Source: UBA4615 sp046046245 (GTDB lineage Bacteria; Pseudomonadota; Gammaproteobacteria; Burkholderiales; Burkholderiaceae_E). Taken from it: 64,000 bases of DNA. A program made the position numbers and the translations under genes. Shown here piece by piece: positions 51,883 to 60,234 of this stretch; the first letter of the stretch is position 1, and every line of letters starts with the position of its first letter. The notes beneath the pieces are model-generated. The model ran no database searches. It saw nothing but the letters and a program-made list of their open reading frames with translations, and was not told the DNA's origin. The DNA lies in NCBI GenBank assembly GCA_046046245.1, contig JBJOKE010000035.1, positions 1-64,000 on the forward strand, written 5' to 3'.

Positions 51883-53151
51883 ATGCACCGGGCCGCGGTC
51901 GTCACGGCACTCGGCATCGGCCAGCTGCTGGCCTGGGGGTCGACGTTCTACCTGCCGGCGGTGCTCGCCGAGCCGATGGCCGGGGACCTCGGCGTGTCCG
52001 TGCCGACGGTCTTCCTGGCGTTCTCGGTGGCGATGGTCGGCTCGGCGCTGGTCGGCCCGTCGGCGGGCCGCGCGATCGACCGCTGGGGCGGCCGCCCGGT
52101 GCTGGTCGGCACGAACCTGCTGTTCGCGGCAGGACTCGCCGCCCTGGGCGCCGCATGGGACGGGCCCACGCTGTTCCTCGCCTGGGGGCTGGTGGGCCTG
52201 GCGATGGGCGCAGGGCTGTACGAGGCCGCGTTCGCGACCGTGGTGCGGCTCTACGGGACCGCGGCGAAGGACACGATCACCGGGATCACGCTGTTCGGCG
52301 GCTTCGCGAGCACGGTCGGCTGGCCGCTGTCGGCATGGATGGAGGCACGCTGGGGTTGGCGGGGCGCGTGCGTCGGGTGGGCGCTGCTGCACCTGGGTGT
52401 CGCGCTGCCGCTTCACGCCTGTCTGCCGAGGGCACCGGCCGGGCCGGCCCGTGCGGCCCGTCCGGTGGACGGGTCGACCGTGGGACGGGCGGTTCCGGAC
52501 GGGCGCCGCGCCGGCGCAGGCACCGCAGCGGCAGCCGGCGCAGGCGCCGGCAGCGGCCTCGGTACGCACGGCGCGAGCGAGCGGGGTGTCGGGCCCGGCA
52601 CCCGCGAGCGCCTCGCGACGGTCCTGCTCGCCTTCCTGTTCGCCTCGACCTGGTTCGTGACGACCTCGTTCGCCGCCCACGGCCCGCGGCTGCTGGAGGC
52701 GGCCGGCGCGACCGCCGCCGCGGCGGTGGCGGTGGGCGCGATCGTGGGACCCGCCCAGGTCCTCGGCCGCCTGACGCAGTTCTGGCCGCTGCGCCGCGCG
52801 GATCCGCTCAAGGTCGCGGGGGTGGCGACCCTCGGTCATCCGGCCGCGGTGCTGGTGCTGCTGATCGGAGGACCGGCGTTCGCGCCGCTGTTCGCGCTGC
52901 TTCACGGCGCCGGCGGGGGCCTGATGACCATCGCCCGTGGCGCGCTGCCGCTCGCGCTGTTCGGGCCGGTCGGCTACGGCGAGCGGCAGGGCGTGCTGAT
53001 GGCGCCGACACGGGTCGCGCAGGCGGTGGCCCCCTACCTGTTCGGCCTGGCGCTCGAGCGCTGGGGGGCGCAGGCACTGTGGGGCTCGGCCGCGCTGTGC
53101 GTGGCCGGCTGGCTCGCGCTGCGTGCGCTGCCGCGGCCGGTGCCGGAATGA
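51883..53151 (+). CDS. Major facilitator superfamily transporter
   Basis: The 422-residue protein has about twelve membrane helices. The motif A-like loop between helices 2 and 3 is PSAGRAIDRWGGRPVL. A long low-complexity central loop (about 180-240, rich in Ala, Gly, Pro and Arg) separates the halves. The C-terminal half has VGPAQVLGRLTQFW and LFGPVGYGERQGVLMAP. It resembles the small-solute MFS group related to oxalate/formate and OFA-type transporters; the substrate is unknown. The start MHRAAVVTALGIGQ places the first helix correctly. Confidence 0.9.
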   Translation: MHRAAVVTALGIGQLLAWGSTFYLPAVLAEPMAGDLGVSVPTVFLAFSVAMVGSALVGPSAGRAIDRWGGRPVLVGTNLLFAAGLAALGAAWDGPTLFLAWGLVGLAMGAGLYEAAFATVVRLYGTAAKDTITGITLFGGFASTVGWPLSAWMEARWGWRGACVGWALLHLGVALPLHACLPRAPAGPARAARPVDGSTVGRAVPDGRRAGAGTAAAAGAGAGSGLGTHGASERGVGPGTRERLATVLLAFLFASTWFVTTSFAAHGPRLLEAAGATAAAAVAVGAIVGPAQVLGRLTQFWPLRRADPLKVAGVATLGHPAAVLVLLIGGPAFAPLFALLHGAGGGLMTIARGALPLALFGPVGYGERQGVLMAPTRVAQAVAPYLFGLALERWGAQALWGSAALCVAGWLALRALPRPVPE

Positions 53152-53152
53152 A

Positions 53153-53177
53153 GACGGCCCGCACGAGGCGGGCCGTC
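53153..53177. terminator. Hairpin between MFS gene and integrase
   Basis: GACGGCCCGC (53153-53162) and GCGGGCCGTC (53168-53177) form a perfect 10-bp stem with a 5-nt loop between convergent genes. The T-tract is poor. Confidence 0.6.
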
Positions 53178-53201
53178 CGTTCGGTTCGACGCGGGTCGGG
53201 A

Positions 53202-54569
53202 TCAGGCCGCGCGGCGGCTCTCGTCCTGCGGCGAGCGCTCGATGGCATCGAGCCGCTCGCCCAGCCGCTGCAGCGCCGCCCGGCGCTCATCGAGCGTCGG
53301 CAGCCGGTGGTAGGCGCGCTGCGCGTCGCCGCGCACCGCATGGTCCAGGCAGGCACCGATCACGTCCGGGCGCACGCCCATCTCGGCCAGCAGCGCGGCC
53401 GCGGTTCGGCGCAGGTCCAGCGGGGTCCACGCGCCGCCGGCGAGCAGCAGCGTCGTCGTGCCGCTCGCGCGGCCGCGGATGTGGCTGCCGCGCTGGCGGT
53501 CGCGGATCTGCTTGCCCAGCGCCTTCGGCGACAGTGCCTCCGACGCGTAGCGGCCCGGGAAGACCCACACGTCCGACCGGCGGGTCTCGCCCTCGGGCTG
53601 AAAGTGGCGGATCGCGAAGTCGGACAGCGGCACCACGTGATCGCGGCCGCTGTGGCTGTGCGACGCGGGGATCGTCCAGGTGCGCGCCTCGAGGTCGATG
53701 TCCTGCCAGCGCGCGTGCGCGATCTCGCCGATCCGTGCGCCGGTGGCGAGCATCAGCCAGATCGCGTGACGGATGTGGCGGGCGAGGCGCGCGCCGCGCA
53801 TCTTCGAGGCGAGCTCGGCGACCTCGTCGTCGGTCAGCCGGCGACGGCGCGCCTGCGGCGCGCCGCCGAAGTCGGCCTTGCGCAGGGTGGCGGTCGGGTC
53901 GGCCTCGACGAAGCCGGCCTGCACCGCCCAGCGGAACATCTGGCGCAGGTCGGCGAGCACGCAGCCGGCCTGGCGGGCCGAACCGCGCTCGACGATGCGC
54001 TCGAGCACCGCGACGACCTGGCCACGCCGCACCGAGTTCGCCACCGCGTCACCCAGCGTCGGCAGCACGTCCTTGTGCATGCTGCGGCGGACGGACTCGC
54101 CGGCGTCCTTGCGGCCGGCCAGCGCGGCGACGCGCCAGCGATCGAAGACCTCGGCGACATCGAGCGTCAACACCTGCCGAGGCGCGGCCGGCGGGGTGTC
54201 GAACAGCGGCCCCGCACCGTCGCGCGCGGCGATCCAGTCGGCGGCCAGGCCCTTGGCCGGCACCGAGGTCACCGACGAGGCCGGCGCCTGCTGGAGCGCG
54301 CGGGCGGTTGCCGCTGCGGGTACGGCGTCCTCGACACGACGCATCCGCTCCGCGTTCAGTCGGATCTCGGCGAGTGTCCGGTCCGGCCAGGTGCCGACCT
54401 TGATCTCGCGCTGCCGGCCGGGCTCGCCGAGGCCGACGGAGAAGTCGACGACGACGCGGCGCACGGGGCGTGGTTCGATCCGCACCACGCCGGTGATGCC
54501 GGTGGCGTCGGTCAGCCGACGGCCGATGTCGGATTCGTTGAGGCGTTCCAGTTCGTGGTTCGACAGCAT
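53202..54569 (-). CDS. Tyrosine recombinase/integrase (P4-like), atypical HxxR box
   Basis: The 455-residue protein has an N-terminal arm-type region resembling DUF4102 (about 10-80), a SAM-like core-binding domain (about 135-235) and a catalytic domain (about 245-440). The first catalytic Arg is in TGARIGEIAHARW. The box usually reading HDLRRT is LDLRRTAAALLAEMG, so the first catalytic His is replaced by Leu. The second His and nucleophile Tyr are in LDHAVRGDAQRAYHR. It faces tRNA-Pro, with an MFS gene between. No matching att repeat was found, so it may be a remnant of an island. The start MLSNHELERL was chosen as the first ATG before the domain. Confidence 0.88.
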   Translation of the reverse strand: MLSNHELERLNESDIGRRLTDATGITGVVRIEPRPVRRVVVDFSVGLGEPGRQREIKVGTWPDRTLAEIRLNAERMRRVEDAVPAAATARALQQAPASSVTSVPAKGLAADWIAARDGAGPLFDTPPAAPRQVLTLDVAEVFDRWRVAALAGRKDAGESVRRSMHKDVLPTLGDAVANSVRRGQVVAVLERIVERGSARQAGCVLADLRQMFRWAVQAGFVEADPTATLRKADFGGAPQARRRRLTDDEVAELASKMRGARLARHIRHAIWLMLATGARIGEIAHARWQDIDLEARTWTIPASHSHSGRDHVVPLSDFAIRHFQPEGETRRSDVWVFPGRYASEALSPKALGKQIRDRQRGSHIRGRASGTTTLLLAGGAWTPLDLRRTAAALLAEMGVRPDVIGACLDHAVRGDAQRAYHRLPTLDERRAALQRLGERLDAIERSPQDESRRAA

Positions 54570-54710
54570 GGAGGCGATTCCAGCGGAGGCTCGCGAAGGG
54601 GTCTGCGCATTACTGCCCGGCTGGCTTCGCGCGGCATCCGTCGGCCGTGCAGCGGTACGGATCGGGGCCCCGAACGGCAGGTGCTGTCGGTTCGCCGCGA
54701 CACCCGGCCG

Positions 54711-54716
54711 TATGAT
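54711..54716 (+). promoter_or_regulatory. -10 box (TATGAT) 7 bp before the flavoprotein gene
   Basis: TATGAT ends 7 bp before ATG 54724, predicting a leaderless transcript for the cluster that follows. The -35 region is weak. Confidence 0.4.
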
Positions 54717-54723
54717 CCGGGCC

Positions 54724-55899
54724 ATGACGCGCGTGCTGCTGGCCGGCGGCGGCCATACCCATCTGGTCGCCGGACCCCTCGTCGCGGCGGCCGCCCGGGG
54801 CGCCTCGCTGGCCCTGGTCGCGCCGTCCCCGCGGCTGCTGTATTCCGGGATGATGCCGGGCTGGCTCGCTGGCCGGCATCCGTTCGAGGCGTGCGCGATC
54901 GACCTGCGGCGGGTCGCCGAGGCGTCCGGCATCGACTGGATCGAGGATGCCGTGGTCGGGCTGGACCTCGCGGCCCGATGCGTGGTGGGCGCCGGCGGTC
55001 GCCGGTACCCGTACGAACTGCTGTCCCTGAACGTGGGCTCGGAGAACCCGCCGGGCGCGTCCGGGCTGGAGGGCGATCCGGTCACGGTGCTCGGCGCGAA
55101 GCCGTTCGAGGCCTTCGTCGCAGGATGGACGGCGTGGCTCGCGTCGGCGCCGGCCGCCCCGCGCTGCGTCGTCGTCGGCGGCGGTGCGGCGGCGGTGGAG
55201 ATCGCCTTCGCGCTCGCCGCGCGGTGTGCATCGGGCGGGCCGATGGCCGGCGGCCGCGTCGAGCTTGCGACGGCGGGCGACGCGCTGCTGCCGGGGCTGT
55301 CCCGGATGGCCGCGGCGATCGCGGCACGCAGCCTCGCGCGGCGCGGCGTCGCGCTCCGCTTCGGGCTGCGCTACGTCGGCACCGACGACGGCGCGGCGCG
55401 CTTCGTCGCGACGCGGGACGCCGTGGTCGCGTTCCCGGCCGATCTGGTCGTGGTCGCGACCGGCGGCCGGCCTCCCGGCTGGCTGACCGAGGCCGCTCGG
55501 GCCGCCGGCCTGCCGGTGGGCCCCGAGGGGGGCGTCGCCGTCGACGCCTGCCTGCGCTCGCCGGCCGACGACCGGGTGTTCGCCGCCGGCGACTGCGCCA
55601 GCATCGCCGGCGGCACGGTGCCGAAATCGGGGGTCCACGCGCTGAGGCAGGGGGCGCCGCTCGCGGCATCGATCCTGGCCCGTCTCGGCGGCGCGGATCC
55701 GCGCTGCGAGGGGCCGGCCCGCTACGTGCCGCAGCGACGCGCGCTCGCGCTGCTCGACCGCTGCGACGGCAGTGCGATCGCGGCCTGGGGCACGCTCGGC
55801 GCCGCCGGCCCCGTCTTCGCCCGCTGGAAGCACCGGATCGATCGCGGTTTCGTCGCGCGCTTTCCGCGCGACGACGCGCGGCCCGGCGACGCGGTGTAA
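54724..55899 (+). CDS. FAD/NAD(P)-binding oxidoreductase, SelD-N-terminal type
   Basis: The 391-residue flavoprotein has an N-terminal dinucleotide site (VLLAGGGHTHLVAGPL), the family block LYSGMMPGWLAGRHPFEACA, a second Rossmann site (CVVVGGGAAAVEIAFAL), VVVATGGRPPGWL and the FAD-binding FAAGDCASIAGGTVPKSGVHA. GGGHTH and SGMMPG are characteristic of the family that is often fused to the N-terminus of selenide,water dikinase (SelD). Here it stands alone with no SelD domain. It heads the same-strand cluster containing the radical SAM gene. The reaction is unknown. Confidence 0.85.
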   Translation: MTRVLLAGGGHTHLVAGPLVAAAARGASLALVAPSPRLLYSGMMPGWLAGRHPFEACAIDLRRVAEASGIDWIEDAVVGLDLAARCVVGAGGRRYPYELLSLNVGSENPPGASGLEGDPVTVLGAKPFEAFVAGWTAWLASAPAAPRCVVVGGGAAAVEIAFALAARCASGGPMAGGRVELATAGDALLPGLSRMAAAIAARSLARRGVALRFGLRYVGTDDGAARFVATRDAVVAFPADLVVVATGGRPPGWLTEAARAAGLPVGPEGGVAVDACLRSPADDRVFAAGDCASIAGGTVPKSGVHALRQGAPLAASILARLGGADPRCEGPARYVPQRRALALLDRCDGSAIAAWGTLGAAGPVFARWKHRIDRGFVARFPRDDARPGDAV

Positions 55900-56014
55900 G
55901 GTGGCGGCTCGCGTCGCCGACCGCTCGCCGAGCCCGGCGCCCCGTCGAGTGCGAAGCGCGCCGCGAGCGCCGACGCCACCCCCCGACCTGCCCCCGTCCG
56001 ACCCGGAAACCGCC

Positions 56015-56980
56015 ATGCACGAGGTCCTGCCGCTCCTCCAGAAGACCGATTTCCCCCCGATCGCGCGGCGCGGTCTGTCGACGCTGCAGGTGAACCTCGG
56101 CTATGTCTGCAACCAGACCTGCCAGCACTGCCATGTCAACGCCGGCCCGAACCGCACGGAATCGATGGACGGAGCCACCGTCGACGCGGTGATCGACGCG
56201 CTGCACGCCACGCGCGCGTCCACGCTCGACCTGACCGGGGGGGCGCCGGAGCTGAATCCGCACTTCCGTCGTCTCGTCCGCGCCGCCCGCGGGGCCGGCG
56301 TCCGGGTCATCGACCGCTGCAACCTGACCGTGCTGTCGGAGCCCGGCCAGGAGGACCTCGCCGGATTCCTGGCCGCGCAGGGCGTCGAGGTCACGGCGTC
56401 GCTGCCGTGCTACCTGGAGGACAACGTCGACGCGCAGCGCGGCCGCGGCGTCTACACCCGCAGCGTCGACGGCCTGCGCCGGCTGAACGCGCTGGGCTAC
56501 GGTGCGGGTGACGGCCGTCTGGTGCTGAACCTGGTCTACAACCCGCTCGGCCCGTCGCTGCCGCCGCCGCAGGCCGCGCTCGAGGACGACTACCGGCGGA
56601 TGCTCGGCGAGCGCTTCGGGATCCGCTTCGACCGGCTGCTGACGCTCGCCAACATGCCGATCCAGCGCTTCGGCTCGACGCTGGTCTCCAAGGGCGCGTT
56701 CGGCGGCTACATGGCGTTGCTCAAGGGCGCGCACCGGGCGGAGAACCTCGACGCGGTGATGTGCCGCGACCTCGTCAGCGTCGACTGGCGCGGCGGGGTC
56801 TACGACTGCGACTTCAACCAGATGCTCGGGCTGCCGCTGCGCGCCGGCGGGCGTGCGCGCACGCACGTGAGCGAGCTCGCCGCGACCGCGCTCGTCGGGC
56901 TGCCGATCGTGGTCCGCGACCACTGCTACGGCTGCACGGCAGGACAGGGCAGCTCCTGCGGCGGCGCGCTCGCGGCCTGA
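56015..56980 (+). CDS. arsS: Radical SAM/Cys-rich protein, ArsS-like
   Basis: The 321-residue protein has the radical SAM cluster motif in GYVCNQTCQHCHVNAGPNR (Cys32, Cys36, Cys39), the SAM-binding LDLTGGAPELNP, and a long central barrel. The C-terminal Cys-rich domain has YDCDFNQMLGLPL and DHCYGCTAGQGSSCGG. This is the family containing ArsS, which builds the 5-deoxyribofuranosyl arsenosugar in cyanobacteria; many members are selenoproteins, but this one uses Cys only and needs no recoded stop. No ArsM methyltransferase is nearby, so arsenic may not be the substrate. The start MHEVLPLLQKTDFPP fits the family. Confidence 0.9.
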   Translation: MHEVLPLLQKTDFPPIARRGLSTLQVNLGYVCNQTCQHCHVNAGPNRTESMDGATVDAVIDALHATRASTLDLTGGAPELNPHFRRLVRAARGAGVRVIDRCNLTVLSEPGQEDLAGFLAAQGVEVTASLPCYLEDNVDAQRGRGVYTRSVDGLRRLNALGYGAGDGRLVLNLVYNPLGPSLPPPQAALEDDYRRMLGERFGIRFDRLLTLANMPIQRFGSTLVSKGAFGGYMALLKGAHRAENLDAVMCRDLVSVDWRGGVYDCDFNQMLGLPLRAGGRARTHVSELAATALVGLPIVVRDHCYGCTAGQGSSCGGALAA

Positions 56981-56983
56981 GCG

Positions 56984-57127
56984 ATGGCGGAGGCGCCTCG
57001 CCCCGAGCCGGCCGTGCGGCACGGCCGCAGCGGCCCGCCCGACGGCCGCTCGATCGCGACGATCGCGACGATCGCGACGATCGCGACGATCGCGCGGCCT
57101 CGCGAGACCGACCGCGCGCCCGCGTGA
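56984..57127 (+). CDS. Possible 47-residue peptide with IAT repeats
   Basis: An ATG frame starts 3 bp after the arsS stop and ends in a TGA that overlaps the next gene's GTG start (GTGA). It encodes MAEAPRPEPAVRHG, then four IAT units, then ARPRETDRAPA. The packing suggests a translated coupling peptide, but the repeat could be slippage and no family is known. Confidence 0.35.
   Translation: MAEAPRPEPAVRHGRSGPPDGRSIATIATIATIATIARPRETDRAPA
57052..57094 (+). repeat. 9-bp tandem repeat, about 4.8 copies
   Basis: Four exact copies of GATCGCGAC (57052-57087) plus a partial fifth. They lie in the gap between arsS and the membrane fusion gene and encode IAT repeats in one frame and RDD-type repeats in another. 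Copy number is a multiple of 3 bp per unit, so changes preserve frame. Confidence 0.9.
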
Positions 57128-59328
57128 GCGGCCCGACCGACGAGGCGGGACCGACCCGCGACACGCGGGCTCGGCGCTCCCGAACGCGCTGGCTCGTCGC
57201 GCTGGTCGCGGCGCTCGCCGTGGCCGCCTTCTTCGCCTTCGACCTCGAGCGGCTGCTGACCCTCGATGCGCTGAAGGCCTCGCGCGACGCGCTGCAGGCG
57301 CAGGTCGACGCGCAGCCCCTCGCGAGCGCGGCGATCTACGTCCTGGTCTACGTGATCGCGGCCGCGCTGTCGCTGCCCGGCGCGGCGACCGCGATGACCC
57401 TGCTCGGCGGCGCGCTGTTCGGGCTCGCGGGCGGCCTCGTGCTCGCGTCGTTCGCCTCGAGCCTCGGCGCCACGCTCGCCTTCCTCGCCGCGCGCTTCCT
57501 GCTGCGCGACGCGGTCCTGGCCCGCTTCGGCACGCGGCTGGCCGCGATCGACGCGGGGCTGCGGCGCGACGGCGCGTTCTACCTGTTCTCGATCCGCCTG
57601 ATCCCGCTGTTCCCGTTCTTCCTCGTGAACCTCGCGATGGGGCTCACCCCGATCGCGACCCGGACCTTCTACCTCGCGAGCCAGCTCGGGATGCTGCCCG
57701 GCACGCTCGTCTACGTGAATGCGGGCACCGAGCTCGCGCGGCTCGAGTCGGCGCGCGGCCTGCTGTCGCCGGCACTGCTCGCGTCGTTCGTGCTGCTCGG
57801 CCTGTTCCCGCTGCTGGCGCGACGGGCGCTGGAGGCGATCGCGCGGCGCCGCGTCTACCGCGGCTGGACGAAGCCCGCGCGCTTCGACCGCAACCTGGTC
57901 GTCATCGGTGCGGGCAGCGGCGGGCTGGTCACCGCCTACATCGCGGCGACGGTCAGGGCGTCGGTGACCCTGGTCGAGCGGCACCGGATGGGCGGCGACT
58001 GCCTGAACACCGGCTGCGTGCCGTCGAAGGCGCTGCTGCGCACCGCGAAACTCGTTGCGCAGGCGCGCCGCTCGGCCGACTGGGGCATCCGCCGGATGGA
58101 CGTCGAGCTCGACTTCGGCGAGGTGATGGCGCGGGTCCGCCGCGTGATCGCCGACATCGAGCCGCACGATTCGGTCGAGCGCTACACCGGGCTCGGCGTC
58201 GACGTGGCGCTCGGCGCCGCGACCATCCGCTCGCCGTGGGAGGTCGAGGTCCGCGCGGCCGACGGCACGACCCGCCTGATCCGGACCCGCGCGATCGTCG
58301 TCGCGACCGGCGCGCGACCGGTGCTGCCCGCGATCCCCGGCCTCGCCGATGCCCGCCCGCTCACCTCGGACACCGTCTGGGACCTGCGGACGCTGCCGCG
58401 CCGGCTGCTGGTGCTGGGCGGCGGTCCGATCGGCTGCGAGCTCGCGCTGGCCTTCGCGCGTCTCGGGTCGATGGTGACGATCGTCGAGGCCTCGCCGCGG
58501 CTGCTGTCCCGGGAGGACGACGAGGTCTCGGCCTTCGTCGCCGAGCGCCTGGCCGGCGAAGGCATCGAGGTCCGCCGCGGCCACCGGGCGCTTCGGGTGG
58601 AGCTGGCGGGAGCGGAGCGGGTGATGGTCGTGTCGGACGCCGACGGCGAGCGACGCATCCCGTTCGACGAGGTGCTCTGTGCGGTCGGACGGCGCGCGAA
58701 CGTCGAGGGGCTCGGGCTCGAGGCGCTCGGGGTGCCGCTCGCTGCCGACGGCACGGTCGCCGTCGACGCGTCGCTGCGTACGCGCCTGCCGAACGTCTAC
58801 GCGGTGGGCGACGTGGCCGGGCCGTACCAGTTCACGCACGCCGCCGCGCACATGGCCTGGTACGCGGCGGTCAACGCGCTGTTCGGGGGAGTGCGACGCT
58901 GGCGGGTGGACTGGCGGCTGATGCCGGCGGTCACCTTCGTCGACCCGGAGGTTGCTCGTGTCGGGCTGAACGAGCGCGAGGCGCGAGCGGGCGGGGTCGC
59001 GTTCGAGGTCACCCGCTACGGGCTCGACGACCTCGACCGCGCGATCGCCGACGGTGCGGCCCGCGGCTGGGTCAAGGTGCTGACCGCGCCCGGCAGCGAT
59101 CGCATCCTCGGCGCGACGATCGTCGGCGAGCACGCGGGCGAGTCGATCGCCGGCTTCGTCGCCGCGATGAAGCACGGCCACGGTCTGAACGCGATCCTGG
59201 GGACGATCCACGCCTATCCCACCTTCGCGGAGTCGGCGAAGTTCACGGCCGGTGCGTGGAAGCGGGCCCGTGCGCCGCAGCGGCTGCTCGGCTGGGTCGC
59301 GCGCTGGCAACGCTGGAGGCTCGGGTGA
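57124..59328 (+). CDS. TVP38/TMEM64 membrane protein fused to a mercuric-reductase-like flavoprotein
   Basis: This is a 734-residue bifunctional protein. After a short charged lead come membrane helices of a TVP38/TMEM64 (DedA-like) domain (about 20-235) with GAATAMTLLGGALFGLAGG and FSIRLIPLFPFFLVNLAMGL. The C-terminal two thirds is a group I pyridine nucleotide-disulfide oxidoreductase: FAD site VVIGAGSGGLVTAYIA, redox pair Cys293/Cys298 (GDCLNTGCVPSKAL), NAD site LGGGPIGCELALAFARLGS and C-terminal HAYPTFAES carrying the catalytic His/Glu pair. It lacks the N-terminal metal-binding domain and C-terminal Cys pair of true mercuric reductase. The start is GTG 57124. Confidence 0.88.
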   Translation: MSGPTDEAGPTRDTRARRSRTRWLVALVAALAVAAFFAFDLERLLTLDALKASRDALQAQVDAQPLASAAIYVLVYVIAAALSLPGAATAMTLLGGALFGLAGGLVLASFASSLGATLAFLAARFLLRDAVLARFGTRLAAIDAGLRRDGAFYLFSIRLIPLFPFFLVNLAMGLTPIATRTFYLASQLGMLPGTLVYVNAGTELARLESARGLLSPALLASFVLLGLFPLLARRALEAIARRRVYRGWTKPARFDRNLVVIGAGSGGLVTAYIAATVRASVTLVERHRMGGDCLNTGCVPSKALLRTAKLVAQARRSADWGIRRMDVELDFGEVMARVRRVIADIEPHDSVERYTGLGVDVALGAATIRSPWEVEVRAADGTTRLIRTRAIVVATGARPVLPAIPGLADARPLTSDTVWDLRTLPRRLLVLGGGPIGCELALAFARLGSMVTIVEASPRLLSREDDEVSAFVAERLAGEGIEVRRGHRALRVELAGAERVMVVSDADGERRIPFDEVLCAVGRRANVEGLGLEALGVPLAADGTVAVDASLRTRLPNVYAVGDVAGPYQFTHAAAHMAWYAAVNALFGGVRRWRVDWRLMPAVTFVDPEVARVGLNEREARAGGVAFEVTRYGLDDLDRAIADGAARGWVKVLTAPGSDRILGATIVGEHAGESIAGFVAAMKHGHGLNAILGTIHAYPTFAESAKFTAGAWKRARAPQRLLGWVARWQRWRLG

Positions 59329-59537
59329 AGGCGCCGGCCCGTCGCCGCCGGATGCCGGCCGTGCTGCCGGCCGTGCTGCCGGCGTTCGCCGCCTCGGCCG
59401 TCCGGTCGCGGGCGACGTCGCCGGCCGCATCGCCCGACGACGCGCCCGGCCTGCCGCTCGTGTCCGCCGAGCCCGACCGCAACCTCGTCCGCGAGTCCGC
59501 GTGCCGCTCGCGCGCCGCGTCGTCGTCCGGGACCTGA
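59325..59537 (+). CDS. Putative 70-residue exported peptide
   Basis: A GTG start overlaps the preceding stop (GTGA). The product begins MKAPARRRRMPAVLPAVLPA, a basic then hydrophobic segment that could be a signal, followed by a hydrophilic Ser/Ala/Arg/Asp-rich remainder with one Cys. The next gene starts 10 bp later. No family is recognised; coding status is uncertain. Confidence 0.4.
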   Translation: MKAPARRRRMPAVLPAVLPAFAASAVRSRATSPAASPDDAPGLPLVSAEPDRNLVRESACRSRAASSSGT

Positions 59538-59547
59538 ACGACCGCCG

Positions 59548-60234
59548 ATGAGCACCGCCGCGCCGACACTCTCCGTCGTCATCCCCGCGCTCGACGAGGC
59601 CGCGTCGATCGCGCGCGTCGTGCGCGACGCGCGCGCGCAGGCCGACGAGGTCGTCGTCGTCGACGGCGGCAGCGTCGACGGCACCCCCGCGATCGCGGCC
59701 GACGCCGGCGCCCGGGTGATCGCCGCGCCGCGCGGCCGGGCGTCGCAGATGAACGCCGGCGCCGCCCGGGCCACCGGCGGCCTGCTGCTCTTCCTGCACG
59801 CCGACGTGCGGCTGCCCCCGGGCGCCGGCGATGCGGTGCGCGCCGCCACTGCCGCCGGCGCCCGCTGGGGGCGCTTCGACGTGCGGCTCGACTCGCCGCG
59901 TCGTGCGCTCGCCGTGGTCGGCGCGATGATGAACCTGCGCTCGCGGCTCACCGGCATCGCGACCGGCGACCAGACGATCTTCGTCGACCGAGCGCTCTGG
60001 GACGCGCTCGGCGGTTTCGCCGCGATCCCGCTGATGGAGGACGTCGAGTTCTGCGCTCGCGCCCGCCGCGTCGCGCGCTGCGCCTGCCTGGGCGAGCGGG
60101 TCACGGTGTCGGCGCGCCGCTGGGAGCGGCGCGGCGTCGCGCGGACCGTCGTCGAGATGTGGGCCTGGCGGGCGGCCTATGCGCTCGGTGCGTCACCCGA
60201 GTGGCTGCACCGCCGGTACTACGGTCGGCGATGA
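59548..60234 (+). CDS. Family-2 glycosyltransferase (rSAM/selenodomain-associated transferase 2 type)
   Basis: The 228-residue GT-A enzyme has the nucleotide-sugar start LSVVIPALDEAASIARVV, VVVDGGSVDGTPAIA, the metal-binding LLLFLHADVRLPP, and TGDQTIFVDRALWDALGGF with the catalytic-base-like LMEDVEFCARARR. It is the small stand-alone GT2 group that co-occurs with radical SAM/Cys-rich proteins. Its stop overlaps the next ATG (ATGA). Confidence 0.88.
   Translation: MSTAAPTLSVVIPALDEAASIARVVRDARAQADEVVVVDGGSVDGTPAIAADAGARVIAAPRGRASQMNAGAARATGGLLLFLHADVRLPPGAGDAVRAATAAGARWGRFDVRLDSPRRALAVVGAMMNLRSRLTGIATGDQTIFVDRALWDALGGFAAIPLMEDVEFCARARRVARCACLGERVTVSARRWERRGVARTVVEMWAWRAAYALGASPEWLHRRYYGRR

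Noticed and set aside
51870..56093. Very long plus-strand open frame of about 1400 codons
   Set aside because: It is a shadow frame across the MFS, integrase and flavoprotein genes. It is very rich in Arg, Gly, Pro and Ala, shows no family motifs, and exists because stop codons are rare at this GC content.
56015..56980. Possible selenocysteine recoding in the ArsS-like gene
   Set aside because: The frame is complete with Cys at the expected C-terminal positions, and no internal TGA needs to be read through.
57052..57094. Tandem array considered as a CRISPR-like repeat
   Set aside because: The 9-bp units are directly abutting, without spacers, and inside potential coding sequence.
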